From: Thermus composti
GTDB taxonomy: Bacteria > Deinococcota > Deinococci > Deinococcales > Thermaceae
DNA length: 64,000 nucleotides
Reading direction: 5' to 3'
Assembly (NCBI RefSeq): GCF_014647535.1
Contig: NZ_BMPJ01000001.1
Coordinates: 62,001-126,000, forward strand
Numbering within the stretch: the stretch's first letter is position 1; each line of letters begins with the position of its first letter. The notes beneath the pieces were generated by a model. That model was not told the DNA's origin, did no database searches, and saw only the letters and a program-made list of their open reading frames with translations. Position numbers and translations under genes: made by a program. Of the stretch, positions 19,017-27,483 are shown one piece after another.

Positions 19017-21588
19017 GGGCCTCCCGGATCCTTTCCGCCTGCTCCAGGTTCTCCCTTAGCCGCGCCTCCTCCGCCTCCACCACCTCCTTGGGGGCCTTTT
19101 CCTTGAAGCCCGGGGCGGCGAGCTTCCGCCGGCTCCTCTCGGCGAGGGCCAGAAGTTCCTGGAGGCGCTTTTCCTGGCGGCGCCGCCACTCCTCCACGTC
19201 CAGAAGCCCTTCCAGGGGCATGCGTACCACCACCTTGGGCTGGGCCTTGACCAGGGCCTTTTCGGGCCTTTCGGGGAGGAGCTCGGCCCGGGCCAGGAAG
19301 CGGAAGACCTCGAGGTTCTCCCGCACGGGGGCGGTCTCCCCCTCGAGGTAGACCCGCACCTCCTGGGAAGGGGGAAGGCCGGCCTCGGCCCGTAGAGCCC
19401 GCACCGCCGTCACCGCCTGCTTGAGGGCTTCAAAGGCTTCCTCGGCTTCCTCGTCCCTCTCCCCAGGTTCGGGCCAGGCCTCGAGGGCGAGTTCCTCCTT
19501 ACCCGTGAGGGCCTGGTAGAGCTCGCTGGTGATAAAGGGCATCATGGGGTGGAGGAGCTTGAGGAGGGTGGCCAGGGCCTCCTCCAAGGTCTTTAGGGTG
19601 TGGGCGTTCCCTGCCTTGAGGGCGGGCTTGCTGGCCTCCAGGTACCAGTCGCAGAACTCGCTCCAGACGAGCTCGTAAACCTCCCGGGCCGCCTGGGCCA
19701 GGTCCAGGGCCTCGTAGAGGGCGGTGATCTCCTCCACGCCCCGGCTTAGGCGGCTTCGCATGAAGCGGTCCGCCAGGGTGGGCTCGTCCCTTTGGGGGGT
19801 GAAGCCTTCCCGGGAAAGGAGGACGAAGCGGGCGGCGTTGTAAAGCTTGTTGGCGAAGTTCCGGGCCATCTCCAGCCAGCGGAGGTCCAGCCTTATGTCC
19901 TGCCCCCCCGTGGCGAGGTAAGTGAGGGCGAAGCGGAGGGCGTCCGCCCCGTAGCGCTCCACCATCTCCAAGGGGTCGATCACGTTCCCCTTGGACTTGG
20001 ACATCTTCTGGCCCTTCTCGTCCAGCACGAGGCCGTGGAGGAGGACCGTCTTAAAGGGCCTTTCCCCCATGAAGTGGTACCCCGAGACCTCCATGCGGGA
20101 AACCCAGAGGAAGAGGATATCGTACCCCGTGACCAGCACGTCCCCCGGGTAGAAGGCCTTGAGGTCCTCCGTTTCCTCAGGCCAGCCCAGGGTGGAAAGG
20201 GGCCAAAGCGCCGAGGAGAACCAGGTGTCAAAGACGTCCTCGTCCCGCTTTAGGCGGGGGCTCCCGCAGGCCTCGCAGGAGGTGGGGTCTTCCAGGTAGC
20301 GCTCGGGGCGGGGCACGTTCACGGCGCCGCAGTCCTCGCAGTACCAGGCGGGGATCTGGTGCCCCCACCAAAGCTGGCGGGAGATGTTCCAGTCCCTCAC
20401 GTTTTTGAGCCAGTCAATGTTGACCTTTTTCCAGCGCTCGGGGACGAAGGCGATATCCCCTCGCTCCAGGCCCTTTAGGACCTCCTCCGCCAGGGGCCTC
20501 ATCCTGAGCCACCACTGGGGGAAGATGGCGTACTCAATGGGGGTGCCGCAGCGGGAGCAGGTGGCGAGGGCGATGGTGTAGTCCTCCTCCTTCACCAGAT
20601 GACCCGCCTCCCGGAAAAGCGCCACCGCCTTTTTCCGGGCTTCAAAGCGGTCCAGGCCCCTTAGGGCCTCGGGGACCCTTTCCCCTTCCATCTTCCCCTC
20701 GAGGTTAATCACCGAGACCGGTTCCAGGCCGTGCCGCTCCCCGATCTCGTAGTCCAGGGGGTCGTGGGCCGGGGTCACCTTGAGGGCCCCGGTGCCGAAG
20801 TCCTTCTCCACGGCGGGGTCGGCCAGGATGGGGATCCAGATCTCGGTGAGGGGGATCCGGGCCTTCTTACCGATAAGGTGCCGGTAGCGCTCGTCCTCGG
20901 GGTGGACGGCGATGGCCTGGTCGGCGAAGACCGTTTCGGGGCGGACGGTGGCGATCTCTATGAAGCCGCCCCCTTCCACCTCGTAGCGCAGGGTGTAGAG
21001 CTTGCCCGGGGTGGGCTCGGTCTCCACCTCGAGGTCCGAGAGGGTGGTCTCGCACCGGGGGCACCAGTTCACGAGCCTCGGGGCCCGGTAGGCGAGGCCC
21101 TCGTGGTAGTAGCGGCTGAAGGCGTAGCGCACCGCGCGGGAGCGCTTCTCGTCCATGGTGAAGGCCTCCCGGCTCCAGTCGGCGCTGGCCCCAAGCCGCT
21201 TAAGCTGCTTCAGGATCGTCCCCCCGGACTCCTCCTTCCACCGCCAGACCCTTTCCAAGAATTTCTCCCGCCCCAGGTCGTGCCGGGTCTTCCCCTCCTT
21301 GAGGAGGAGGCGCTCCACCACCACCTGGGTGGCGATCCCGGCGTGGTCGGTCCCGGGAAGCCAGACCGCCTCAAACCCCCGCATCCGCTTGTAGCGAATG
21401 AGGGCGTCCTGGAGGGAGTTGTCCAGGGCGTGGCCCATGTGGAGGCTTCCGGTGACGTTCGGGGGCGGCATGAAGATGACGAAGGGGGGCTTGCCGCTTT
21501 TGGGGTCGGCCACGAAGGGGTTCTTCGCCCACTTCTCCGCCCACTTGGGCTCCACGGACTTGGGATCGTAGGCCTTGGGCAGGTCCAT
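19000..21588 (-). CDS. valS: Valyl-tRNA synthetase
   Basis: An 862-aa class I aminoacyl-tRNA synthetase. The HIGH motif is NVTGSLHMGHALDN, KMSKS is KGQKMSKSKGNV, and zinc-type cysteine pairs occur in CPRCE, CSRCG, CEDCG and CEACG. The editing domain carries TVRPETVFADQA. The C-terminal coiled coil (last ~65 residues) is intact. Start: ATG 21588 (MDLPKAYDPK) is used because GAGGGG lies 4 bases upstream and it matches the characterised T. thermophilus protein; GTG 21600 is possible. It differs from the HB8 protein at scattered positions, so this is a different strain or near relative. Confidence 0.97.
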   Translation of the reverse strand: MDLPKAYDPKSVEPKWAEKWAKNPFVADPKSGKPPFVIFMPPPNVTGSLHMGHALDNSLQDALIRYKRMRGFEAVWLPGTDHAGIATQVVVERLLLKEGKTRHDLGREKFLERVWRWKEESGGTILKQLKRLGASADWSREAFTMDEKRSRAVRYAFSRYYHEGLAYRAPRLVNWCPRCETTLSDLEVETEPTPGKLYTLRYEVEGGGFIEIATVRPETVFADQAIAVHPEDERYRHLIGKKARIPLTEIWIPILADPAVEKDFGTGALKVTPAHDPLDYEIGERHGLEPVSVINLEGKMEGERVPEALRGLDRFEARKKAVALFREAGHLVKEEDYTIALATCSRCGTPIEYAIFPQWWLRMRPLAEEVLKGLERGDIAFVPERWKKVNIDWLKNVRDWNISRQLWWGHQIPAWYCEDCGAVNVPRPERYLEDPTSCEACGSPRLKRDEDVFDTWFSSALWPLSTLGWPEETEDLKAFYPGDVLVTGYDILFLWVSRMEVSGYHFMGERPFKTVLLHGLVLDEKGQKMSKSKGNVIDPLEMVERYGADALRFALTYLATGGQDIRLDLRWLEMARNFANKLYNAARFVLLSREGFTPQRDEPTLADRFMRSRLSRGVEEITALYEALDLAQAAREVYELVWSEFCDWYLEASKPALKAGNAHTLKTLEEALATLLKLLHPMMPFITSELYQALTGKEELALEAWPEPGERDEEAEEAFEALKQAVTAVRALRAEAGLPPSQEVRVYLEGETAPVRENLEVFRFLARAELLPERPEKALVKAQPKVVVRMPLEGLLDVEEWRRRQEKRLQELLALAERSRRKLAAPGFKEKAPKEVVEAEEARLRENLEQAERIREALSQIG

Positions 21589-21617
21589 GCTACCCCTCAC
21601 TTTACCCGATGGGAAGG

Positions 21618-22202
21618 CTATAGGGCGTAGAGGTAGTACCGCCCTTCCCCCAGGTGGAAGAAGGCCTCCTCGTAGGCTAGGCCCTCTATGGGGGTCTCGG
21701 GGGGGATCCTAAGGAGGAAGTCCCCCACCCGGATCCCTTCGGGTAGGACCTCGAGGGGGCCTCGGGCGACCTCTTGGCTTTCCCCCTCGGGGTCGTTTAG
21801 GGGGGTGTAGAGGAGGCGGACGAAGAGGCCCTTTAGGCTTAGGAGCACGTTGCTTTCGTCCCGGAAGGGGGCCTTGTGGAGGAGGCGCTCCTCCACCTCC
21901 ACCACCTCTCCTAGGAGGGCGTAGCGGTCCAGGGGAAGAAGGGCCTTGCCCGTCTCTAAGAGGGCGAGGAAGCGGGCGCGGTCCTCCTCGGAGAGGAGGA
22001 CGGGGGCCTTGCCCTTTCCTACCCGGGGGTCCTGGTCCAGCCGCTCCCTAAGGAGGCCCTTGGCGGCCTCCAGGGCCTCTTCCCGGGTGGGGTAGAGGCT
22101 ATAGGGGTTCACCTTGAAGAGGAGCTCGTAGCCCTTGGGGCCTTGGATGAGCCAGGCCAGGTGGAGCTCAAAGAAACGGCGCTTCTTCCAGGCGGGGTGC
22201 AC
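21618..22202 (-). CDS. Hypothetical protein
   Basis: A 194-aa soluble protein with no signal peptide or membrane segment. It begins HPAWKKRRFFELHLAWL and has a mixed helix/strand composition; I recognise no family. The GTG start lies 6 bases downstream of a TATACT box with a well-spaced -35, so it is likely expressed from a leaderless mRNA. It reads toward valS with a 29-base gap and may be co-transcribed with it, which would make this its upstream operon partner. Confidence 0.6.
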   Translation of the reverse strand: MHPAWKKRRFFELHLAWLIQGPKGYELLFKVNPYSLYPTREEALEAAKGLLRERLDQDPRVGKGKAPVLLSEEDRARFLALLETGKALLPLDRYALLGEVVEVEERLLHKAPFRDESNVLLSLKGLFVRLLYTPLNDPEGESQEVARGPLEVLPEGIRVGDFLLRIPPETPIEGLAYEEAFFHLGEGRYYLYAL

Positions 22203-22208
22203 GGGAAA

Positions 22209-22256
22209 AGTATATTGTGCCTTTGGGCCTTGCCCAAAGCTATCGTCCGGTATACT
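22209..22256. promoter_or_regulatory. Back-to-back divergent promoters
   Basis: Minus strand: -35 TTGGGC (22232-22237), 17-base spacer, -10 TATACT (22209-22214), start GTG 22202. Plus strand: -10 TATACT (22251-22256), start ATG 22268, with a TTGCCC at 22230-22235 as a poorly spaced -35. The two -35 regions overlap, so the two RNA polymerases may compete. Both starts look leaderless or nearly so. Confidence 0.65.
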
Positions 22257-22267
22257 CTAGGCCCGGT

Positions 22268-23320
22268 ATGGCGCTATCCGAAGAGCGGGTCCTCGAGGCC
22301 CTCCGCACCGTGATGGACCCCGAGCTGGGCAAGGACCTGGTCTCCTTGGGCATGGTGGGCGAGGTCCGCGTGGAGGGGGGGCGGGTGGATCTCCTGGTGA
22401 ACCTCACCACCCCCGCCTGCCCCTTGAAGGGCCAGATTGAGGCGGACATCAAGCGGGCCCTCGCTCCCTTGGGGGCGGAGGAGGTGCGGGTGCGCTTCGG
22501 CGGCGGGGTCCGCCCCCCCGAGCGCTACGCCCTTCCCGGGGTGAAGCACGTGGTGGCCGTGGCCTCGGGGAAGGGCGGGGTGGGGAAGAGCACCGTGGCC
22601 GCCAACCTGGCCCTGGCCCTGAGCCGGGAAGGGGCCAGGGTGGGCCTTCTGGACGCCGACCTCTACGGGCCGAGCCAGGCCAAGATGTTTGGCCTCGAGG
22701 GGGCCCGCTTGAAGGTGGACCAAAACCGCAGGATCCTCCCCTTGGAGGCCCACGGGATCAAGGTGCTTTCCATCGCCAACATCGTCCCCCCTGGGCAGGC
22801 CTTGGCCTGGCGGGGGCCCATCCTCCACGGCACCCTTAAGCAGTTTTTGGAGGACGTGAACTGGGGGGAGCTGGACTACCTGGTGGTGGACCTCCCCCCG
22901 GGCACGGGGGACGTGCAGCTTAGCCTCTCCCAGCTCACCCAGGTATCGGGCGGGGTCATCGTCACCACGCCCCAGGAGGTGGCCCTCATAGACGCCGAGC
23001 GGGCGGCGGACATGTTCCGGAAGCTCCAGATTCCCGTCCTCGGGGTCCTGGAGAACATGAGCTTCTTCCTCTGCCCCCATTGCGGCAAGCCCACCCCCAT
23101 CTTCGGGGAAGGGGGCGGGAAGCGCCTGGCGGAAAGGCTCAAGACCCGCTTCCTGGGGGAGGTCCCCCTCACCCTGGCCTTGCGGGAAAGCGGCGACAAG
23201 GGCGTGCCCATCCTGGTCCAAGACCCAGAAGGGGAGGAGGCCCAGGCCTTCCTCAGGGCGGCCCGGGAGCTCGCCGCCGCCCTGAGCGTCCAGACCTTCC
23301 TCACCCTGCCCATGGTCTAG
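22268..23320 (+). CDS. mrp: Mrp/NBP35-family iron-sulfur cluster carrier ATPase
   Basis: A 350-aa protein. Residues 1-85 are a MIP18/DUF59 domain (ALRTVMDPELGKDLVSLGMV). The P-loop ATPase starts at about 95 with the deviant Walker A ASGKGGVGKSTVAANLAL and DADLYGPSQAKMFG; a CPHCG motif near 275 provides the bridging cluster ligands. It binds and passes on Fe-S clusters in the cytoplasm. ATG 22268 is chosen because the -10 box lies 11 bases before it; the upstream in-frame ATG at 22217 lies before the promoter. A SufR-like regulator follows by one base. Confidence 0.92.
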   Translation: MALSEERVLEALRTVMDPELGKDLVSLGMVGEVRVEGGRVDLLVNLTTPACPLKGQIEADIKRALAPLGAEEVRVRFGGGVRPPERYALPGVKHVVAVASGKGGVGKSTVAANLALALSREGARVGLLDADLYGPSQAKMFGLEGARLKVDQNRRILPLEAHGIKVLSIANIVPPGQALAWRGPILHGTLKQFLEDVNWGELDYLVVDLPPGTGDVQLSLSQLTQVSGGVIVTTPQEVALIDAERAADMFRKLQIPVLGVLENMSFFLCPHCGKPTPIFGEGGGKRLAERLKTRFLGEVPLTLALRESGDKGVPILVQDPEGEEAQAFLRAARELAAALSVQTFLTLPMV

Positions 23321-23321
23321 C

Positions 23322-23933
23322 ATGGCGCTTCTTTTGGAGGGGACCAAGGAACGGGTTTTGGACCTCCTCCGCGCCCGGCCCCGCACCGCCAAGGAGGTGG
23401 CGGAGGCTTTGGGGATAAGCCGCGTCGCCGTTCAAAAGCACCTCCAGGACCTGGAGGCCAAGGGGCTCGTGGCCTCGGAGGTGCGGAGATGCCCGGGCCG
23501 GGGCAGGCCCTACCGGCTCTGGCGGGCCCTGGACCCCGAGGCCCCCTACGCCGCCCTCTGCGGGGACGTGCTTAGGAGCCTGGAGCGGGCCTTTGGGCGG
23601 GAAGGGGTGGTGCGGGTCCTGTTGGAGCGGAACCGGGCCCTCTTCGCCCCCCTGGGCCTGGAGGGCCTTCCCCTTAGGGAGAAGCTGGAGCGCCTGGCGG
23701 CCTTCCTCCGCCAAAGGGGGTACGAGGCGGAGGTGGTGGAGGAGGAAGGGGTCCTTTACCTCTGCCAGCACCGATGTCCCAAGCTCGCCCTTTCCCAGGA
23801 GCACGAGGCCCTTTGCCAAAGCGAGCTTCTGGCCTACGAGGAGCTTTTGGGCCTCCCCCTGGTGCGGGAGGAGCGCCTGGCGGAGGGGGGAAGCTGTTGC
23901 CGCTACCGGATCGCCCCGGGGAAGGTATCCTGA
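23322..23933 (+). CDS. SufR-like iron-sulfur-sensing transcription regulator
   Basis: A 203-aa protein with an N-terminal ArsR/DeoR-type winged helix (residues 9-60, ARPRTAKEVAEALGISRVAVQ) and a C-terminal sensor half with clustered cysteines. Cys148, Cys152 and Cys165 have the C-x3-C-x12-C spacing I recall for SufR, and Cys192/Cys193 follow. SufR represses Fe-S assembly genes when its own cluster is present. Placement one base after mrp, itself an Fe-S carrier gene, supports this role. No suf operon is in the window, so the target genes are inferred. Confidence 0.75.
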   Translation: MALLLEGTKERVLDLLRARPRTAKEVAEALGISRVAVQKHLQDLEAKGLVASEVRRCPGRGRPYRLWRALDPEAPYAALCGDVLRSLERAFGREGVVRVLLERNRALFAPLGLEGLPLREKLERLAAFLRQRGYEAEVVEEEGVLYLCQHRCPKLALSQEHEALCQSELLAYEELLGLPLVREERLAEGGSCCRYRIAPGKVS

Positions 23934-23936
23934 GGG

Positions 23937-24701
23937 GTGTGGGTCTACCGTCTGAAGGGCACCGCCGAGGCCCTGGAGGCCCTTCTTCCGGAGCTCTTTG
24001 AGCGGGGAGCGAGGGGGGTCTGGGAGCGGGAAGGGGAGGTCTGGGCCTACTTCCCCGCCCCCCTGGACCTCCCCTTTGGGGGGGTGTGGGAGGAGGTGCC
24101 CGAGGAGGACTGGCTCGAGGCCTGGCGGCGCGACCTTAGGCCCGCCCTAGCTCCGCCCTTCGTGGTCCTCGCCCCCTGGCACGCCTGGGAGGGGCCGGAG
24201 ATCCCCTTGGTCATAGAGCCCGGCATGGCCTTCGGCACCGGGCACCACGAGACCACCCGCCTCGCCCTAAGGGCCCTTGCCCGCCACCTCCGCCCTGGGG
24301 AAAAGGTCCTGGACCTGGGCACGGGAAGCGGCATCCTGGCCATCGCCGCCGAGAAGCTTGGGGGAAAGGCCCTGGGGGTGGACATAGACCCCACGGTCCT
24401 CCCCCAGGCGGAGGCCAACGCCCAAAGGAACGGGGTGCGCCCCCGTTTTCTAGAGGGGAGCCTCGAGGCCGCCCTCCCCCAAGGCCCCTTTGACCTCCTG
24501 GTGGCGAACCTCTACGCCGAGCTCCACGCCGAGCTCGCCCCCCGCTACGCCGAGGCCCTCGCCCCTGGGGGAAGGGCCCTCCTCACGGGGATCCTCAAGG
24601 AGCGGGCCCCCGGGGTGCGGGAGGCCCTGGCGGGGGCGGGGTTCAGGCCCTTGGAGGAGGAGGCGGAAGGGGAATGGGTCCTCCTGGCCTATGGGAGGTG
24701 A
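23937..24701 (+). CDS. prmA: Ribosomal protein L11 methyltransferase
   Basis: A 254-aa SAM-dependent methyltransferase that trimethylates ribosomal protein L11. A small N-terminal L11-recognition domain (residues 1-65) precedes the catalytic domain with IEPGMAFGTGHHETTRL, motif I VLDLGTGSGILAIAA and the active-site loop LLVANLYAEL (NxY version of NPPY). It starts with GTG 3 bases after the regulator gene. A ribosome-binding site for rsmE overlaps its stop codon. Confidence 0.94.
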   Translation: MWVYRLKGTAEALEALLPELFERGARGVWEREGEVWAYFPAPLDLPFGGVWEEVPEEDWLEAWRRDLRPALAPPFVVLAPWHAWEGPEIPLVIEPGMAFGTGHHETTRLALRALARHLRPGEKVLDLGTGSGILAIAAEKLGGKALGVDIDPTVLPQAEANAQRNGVRPRFLEGSLEAALPQGPFDLLVANLYAELHAELAPRYAEALAPGGRALLTGILKERAPGVREALAGAGFRPLEEEAEGEWVLLAYGR

Positions 24702-24703
24702 GC

Positions 24704-25390
24704 GTGCGGCCCCACCGCGCCTATAGCCCCGGTCTCACCGGGGTCTTGCCCCTTAGGGAAAGCCATCACCTGGCCGAGGTCCTAAGGGCCCGGGTGGGGG
24801 ACCGGTTCACCGTCTTTGACGGGGAGCGGGAGGCCCTGGCGGAGGTGGTGGACCTGGGCCCCCCGGTGCGCTACCGCATCCTGGAGGAGCGCCTGCCCCA
24901 AAGGGAGGTGGGGGTGGAGGTGGTCCTCTACGTGGCCCTCCTCAAGGGGGACAAGCTTTCCGAGGTGGTGCGCGCCGCCACGGAGCTCGGGGCCACCCGG
25001 ATCCAGCCCCTCATCACCCGCCATTCCGTCCCCAAGGAGATGGGGGAGGGGAAGCTTAGGCGCCTCCAGGCCATCGCCCTCGAGGCGGCCAAGCAGTCGG
25101 GGCGGGTCCAGATCCCCGAGGTCCTTCCCCCCATTCCCTTAAAGGCGGTGCCCCAGGTGCCCCAGGGCCTGGTGGCCCACGTGGGGGCGGGGGCCCGGGT
25201 GCGGGAGGTCCTGGACCCGGAAAAGCCTCTCGCCCTCGCCGTGGGGCCGGAAGGGGGCTTCGCCGAGGAGGAGGTGGACTTTTTGGAGGCCCGGGGGTTT
25301 ACCCCGGTGACCTTGGGCAGGCGCATCCTCCGGGCGGAGACGGCCGCTTTGGCCCTCCTCGCCCTCTGCACCGCGGGGGAGGGGCGGTGA
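24704..25390 (+). CDS. rsmE: 16S rRNA m3U1498 methyltransferase RsmE
   Basis: A 228-aa SPOUT methyltransferase that methylates uridine 1498 of 16S rRNA. The N-terminal PUA-like domain (RESHHLAEVLRARVGD) is followed by the trefoil-knot domain with VGPEGGFAEEEV and LGRRILRAETAALALL, the RsmE hallmarks. GTG 24704 is used because GGAGGTGA overlaps the prmA stop 5 bases upstream and because T. thermophilus RsmE begins at this residue (RPHRA). Confidence 0.95.
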   Translation: MRPHRAYSPGLTGVLPLRESHHLAEVLRARVGDRFTVFDGEREALAEVVDLGPPVRYRILEERLPQREVGVEVVLYVALLKGDKLSEVVRAATELGATRIQPLITRHSVPKEMGEGKLRRLQAIALEAAKQSGRVQIPEVLPPIPLKAVPQVPQGLVAHVGAGARVREVLDPEKPLALAVGPEGGFAEEEVDFLEARGFTPVTLGRRILRAETAALALLALCTAGEGR

Positions 25391-25836
25391 GGGTGGGCGG
25401 GCCGGCGATGGCTTGGCTGGCGTTCCTTCTCCTCCTCGCCGGGTGCCGCTACACCTTCCTCCCCCTAGACCCTGGCAAGCCCCCGCCCCCCGAGCGCCCC
25501 TTCGTGGTGGCCCGGCTTCTTGCCGAAGGGGAAAGGGCGCGGCTCTCCTTGCGGGTGGAAAGGCTGGACGCTCCCGGCTACCTCCTCCTCCGGTGGTACC
25601 GGGAGGAAACCCTCCTCCAGGAGAAGGCCCTTTTCCTGGAGGCGCCTGGCGCCTACGAGGCCTTCTTCCCCTTGGGGGAGGGGTACCACCGGCTTTTGGG
25701 GCTTTGGGGGGGGCGGGCGCTTTTTCAGCTGGACCTGGGCACCCCGGGCCTACCGGACCCCGAGGAAGAGGAGCACCAGGGGGATGGTGAGGAAGGCCAG
25801 GAAGGTGGAGACCACCACGCTCCGGGCCACCCGTAG
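25387..25836 (+). CDS. Putative lipoprotein of unknown function
   Basis: A 149-aa protein with a short signal peptide ending in the lipobox LLLAGC, so it is probably a lipid-anchored exported protein. The middle has beta-strand character (RLSLRVERLDAPGYLLLRWY). The last 29 residues (acidic, then His-rich) are antisense to the AEC transporter 3' end and look non-native, so the true C-terminus may be elsewhere. GTG 25387 overlaps the rsmE stop (GTGA); ATG 25408 is an alternative start. Confidence 0.6.
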   Translation: MRVGGPAMAWLAFLLLLAGCRYTFLPLDPGKPPPPERPFVVARLLAEGERARLSLRVERLDAPGYLLLRWYREETLLQEKALFLEAPGAYEAFFPLGEGYHRLLGLWGGRALFQLDLGTPGLPDPEEEEHQGDGEEGQEGGDHHAPGHP

Positions 25837-26643
25837 GGCATCCCCCCCGAACTCCCGGGTCATGAGGAAGGCGTTCACCGCCACCGGGGTGGCGGACTGC
25901 AGGACCAGGACCCGGCGCTCAAGCTCCGGTAGCCCTAGCGCCAGGCCCACCCCGTAGGCCAGAAGGGGGGCGAGGACGAGCCTCAGGGCGCTGGCCGTGG
26001 CCTCAAAGGCCCCCACCTGGAAGCGGGTCTTTCCCATCTGCATCCCTAGGGTGAGGAGGAGGACGGGGATGGCCGCCTGGCCCATGAGCCGCACCCCCTC
26101 GTCCAGCCGGAAGGGGAGGGCCACCCCCAGGCCCTTGAGGGCGAGGCCCAGGAAGAGGGCGTAGAAGAGGGGGAGGCGCAAGGTGAAGAGGAGGCCTTCC
26201 TTGAGGCTTCCTCCCCGGAGGAAGGCGGGGCCTAGGCCGAACATGACCACGCTGGAGAGGATGAAGTAGACCACGGCCCGCCTAAGGCCCTCTTCCCCCA
26301 GGGCGAAGTAGGTGAGGGAGAGGCCCATGTTGCCCGAGTTGGGGAAAAGGCTGCACACCAAAAGCCCCTTGGCGCTCTCGGGGGAAAGCCCTAGGAGCCT
26401 CCCCACCCCCCGGATGGCGAGGAAAAGGAGGCCGTAGGTGAGGGCGAAGCCCAGCACCAGGCCCAAAAGCCCTTCCCGGGTGTACTCCGCCCGGTACATG
26501 GCGTCAAAGATGAGGGCGGGCACCAGGAGGTAGAGGGTGAGGCGGCTTAGGGTGGCGAGGTCCATCTCCAGGCGCTTGCCCAGGAGGTAGCCGGAAAAGA
26601 CCACCAGGGCCACGGGGACCACGGTGTTGAGGAGGGCTTCCAT
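25750..26643 (-). CDS. AEC-family (auxin efflux carrier-like) transporter
   Basis: A 297-aa membrane protein with about ten membrane segments arranged as two five-helix halves. Family markers include VFSGYLLGKRLEMD and LTLYLLVPALIFDAM at the N-terminus, LFPNSGNMGLSLTYF mid-protein and SATPVAVNAFLMTREFGGD near the C-terminus. AEC proteins export organic anions such as malate or act as amino-acid permeases; the substrate is not predictable. ATG 26643 is chosen because a TAGAAT box ends 7 bases upstream (leaderless). Convergent with, and overlapping by 87 bases, the lipoprotein gene. Confidence 0.88.
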   Translation of the reverse strand: MEALLNTVVPVALVVFSGYLLGKRLEMDLATLSRLTLYLLVPALIFDAMYRAEYTREGLLGLVLGFALTYGLLFLAIRGVGRLLGLSPESAKGLLVCSLFPNSGNMGLSLTYFALGEEGLRRAVVYFILSSVVMFGLGPAFLRGGSLKEGLLFTLRLPLFYALFLGLALKGLGVALPFRLDEGVRLMGQAAIPVLLLTLGMQMGKTRFQVGAFEATASALRLVLAPLLAYGVGLALGLPELERRVLVLQSATPVAVNAFLMTREFGGDALRVARSVVVSTFLAFLTIPLVLLFLGVR

Positions 26644-26650
26644 GTGGGGC

Positions 26651-26656
26651 ATTCTA
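26651..26656 (-). promoter_or_regulatory. -10 box TAGAAT for the AEC transporter, leaderless
   Basis: TAGAAT on the minus strand, 7 bases before ATG 26643. On the plus strand the same bases include CATTCT, 6 bases before ATG 26662, so the divergent gene may use an overlapping -10. Confidence 0.5.
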
Positions 26657-26661
26657 GAGGC

Positions 26662-27483
26662 ATGCCCACCTACCTCGCCCTGGCCGAGGCCATCCGGGAG
26701 GTCCTCGTGCGGGGGGCTTGGGCCCCGAGGCGCCAGGTCCTTCCCATCCCCGAAGGGAGCTTCCTGGTGATGCCCGCAGCAGACGGGGAGCTTGCCCTTT
26801 GCAAGCTGGTGACGGTGGAGCCCCGCAAGACCCCTTCCGTCCAGGCGGAGGTTTGGGTGAAGCGGCTTTCCACGGGGGAGGTCTTTCGCCTTCCCGGGGA
26901 GGAGCTCACCCGTAGGCGCACCGCCGCCCTTTCCCTCCTTACCGCAAGGCTCCTCGCTCCAAGGCGGGAGGGGGCGCTTCTCGTGGTGGGCCCGGGGGCT
27001 TTGGGGGAGGCCCACCTCGAGGCCTTCCACGAGGGCTTTTCCTTAAGCCGGGTCCTGGTGCGGGGCAGGGGGCGGGAGCGGGTTTTGGCCTTTTTGGCGA
27101 GGGCCCAAGCCTTGGAGCTTCCCGCCGAGGAGTGGCGGGAAGAGGCCGTCCCTGAGGACGTGGCCTTTATCGTCACCGCCACCCCAAGCCCCACCCCGGT
27201 CCTCCCCGAAAGGGTGCCCGAGGGGGTTTTCGTGGCGGCGGTGGGGTCTTTCCGCCCGGGGATGCGGGAGGTGCCCGAGGCCCTGGTGCGGGAGGCGGCC
27301 CTCTACTGCGACACCGAGGACGCCCTAAAGGAGGCGGGGGAACTTCAGGGGGTGGAAAGGCCCATCGTCCCCTTGCGGGAAGCCCTTTTGGGTAGGCGGG
27401 CCGAGGGGCCTTTCGTCCTCTTTAAGAGCGTGGGCCACGCCCTCTTTGACCTGGCGGCGGCCCGGGCCTACCTGGGCCTATAG
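26662..27483 (+). CDS. Ornithine cyclodeaminase / mu-crystallin family protein
   Basis: A 273-aa NAD(P)-dependent enzyme. An N-terminal substrate part (VMPAADGELALCKLVTVEP, with Lys of the CKL motif) leads into a Rossmann fold (LLVVGPGALGEAHLEAF near residue 112) and the family's GSFRPGMREVPEALV, with CDTEDAL after it. The family includes ornithine cyclodeaminase, pyrroline-2-carboxylate reductase and alanine dehydrogenase; the exact substrate cannot be read from sequence. It converges on the quinone oxidoreductase pseudogene with a 6-base overlap. Confidence 0.82.
   Translation: MPTYLALAEAIREVLVRGAWAPRRQVLPIPEGSFLVMPAADGELALCKLVTVEPRKTPSVQAEVWVKRLSTGEVFRLPGEELTRRRTAALSLLTARLLAPRREGALLVVGPGALGEAHLEAFHEGFSLSRVLVRGRGRERVLAFLARAQALELPAEEWREEAVPEDVAFIVTATPSPTPVLPERVPEGVFVAAVGSFRPGMREVPEALVREAALYCDTEDALKEAGELQGVERPIVPLREALLGRRAEGPFVLFKSVGHALFDLAAARAYLGL

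Noticed and set aside
20731-21630. A 299-codon plus-strand frame opposite valS
   Set aside because: Composition is typical of antisense shadow, and valS is unambiguous on the other strand.
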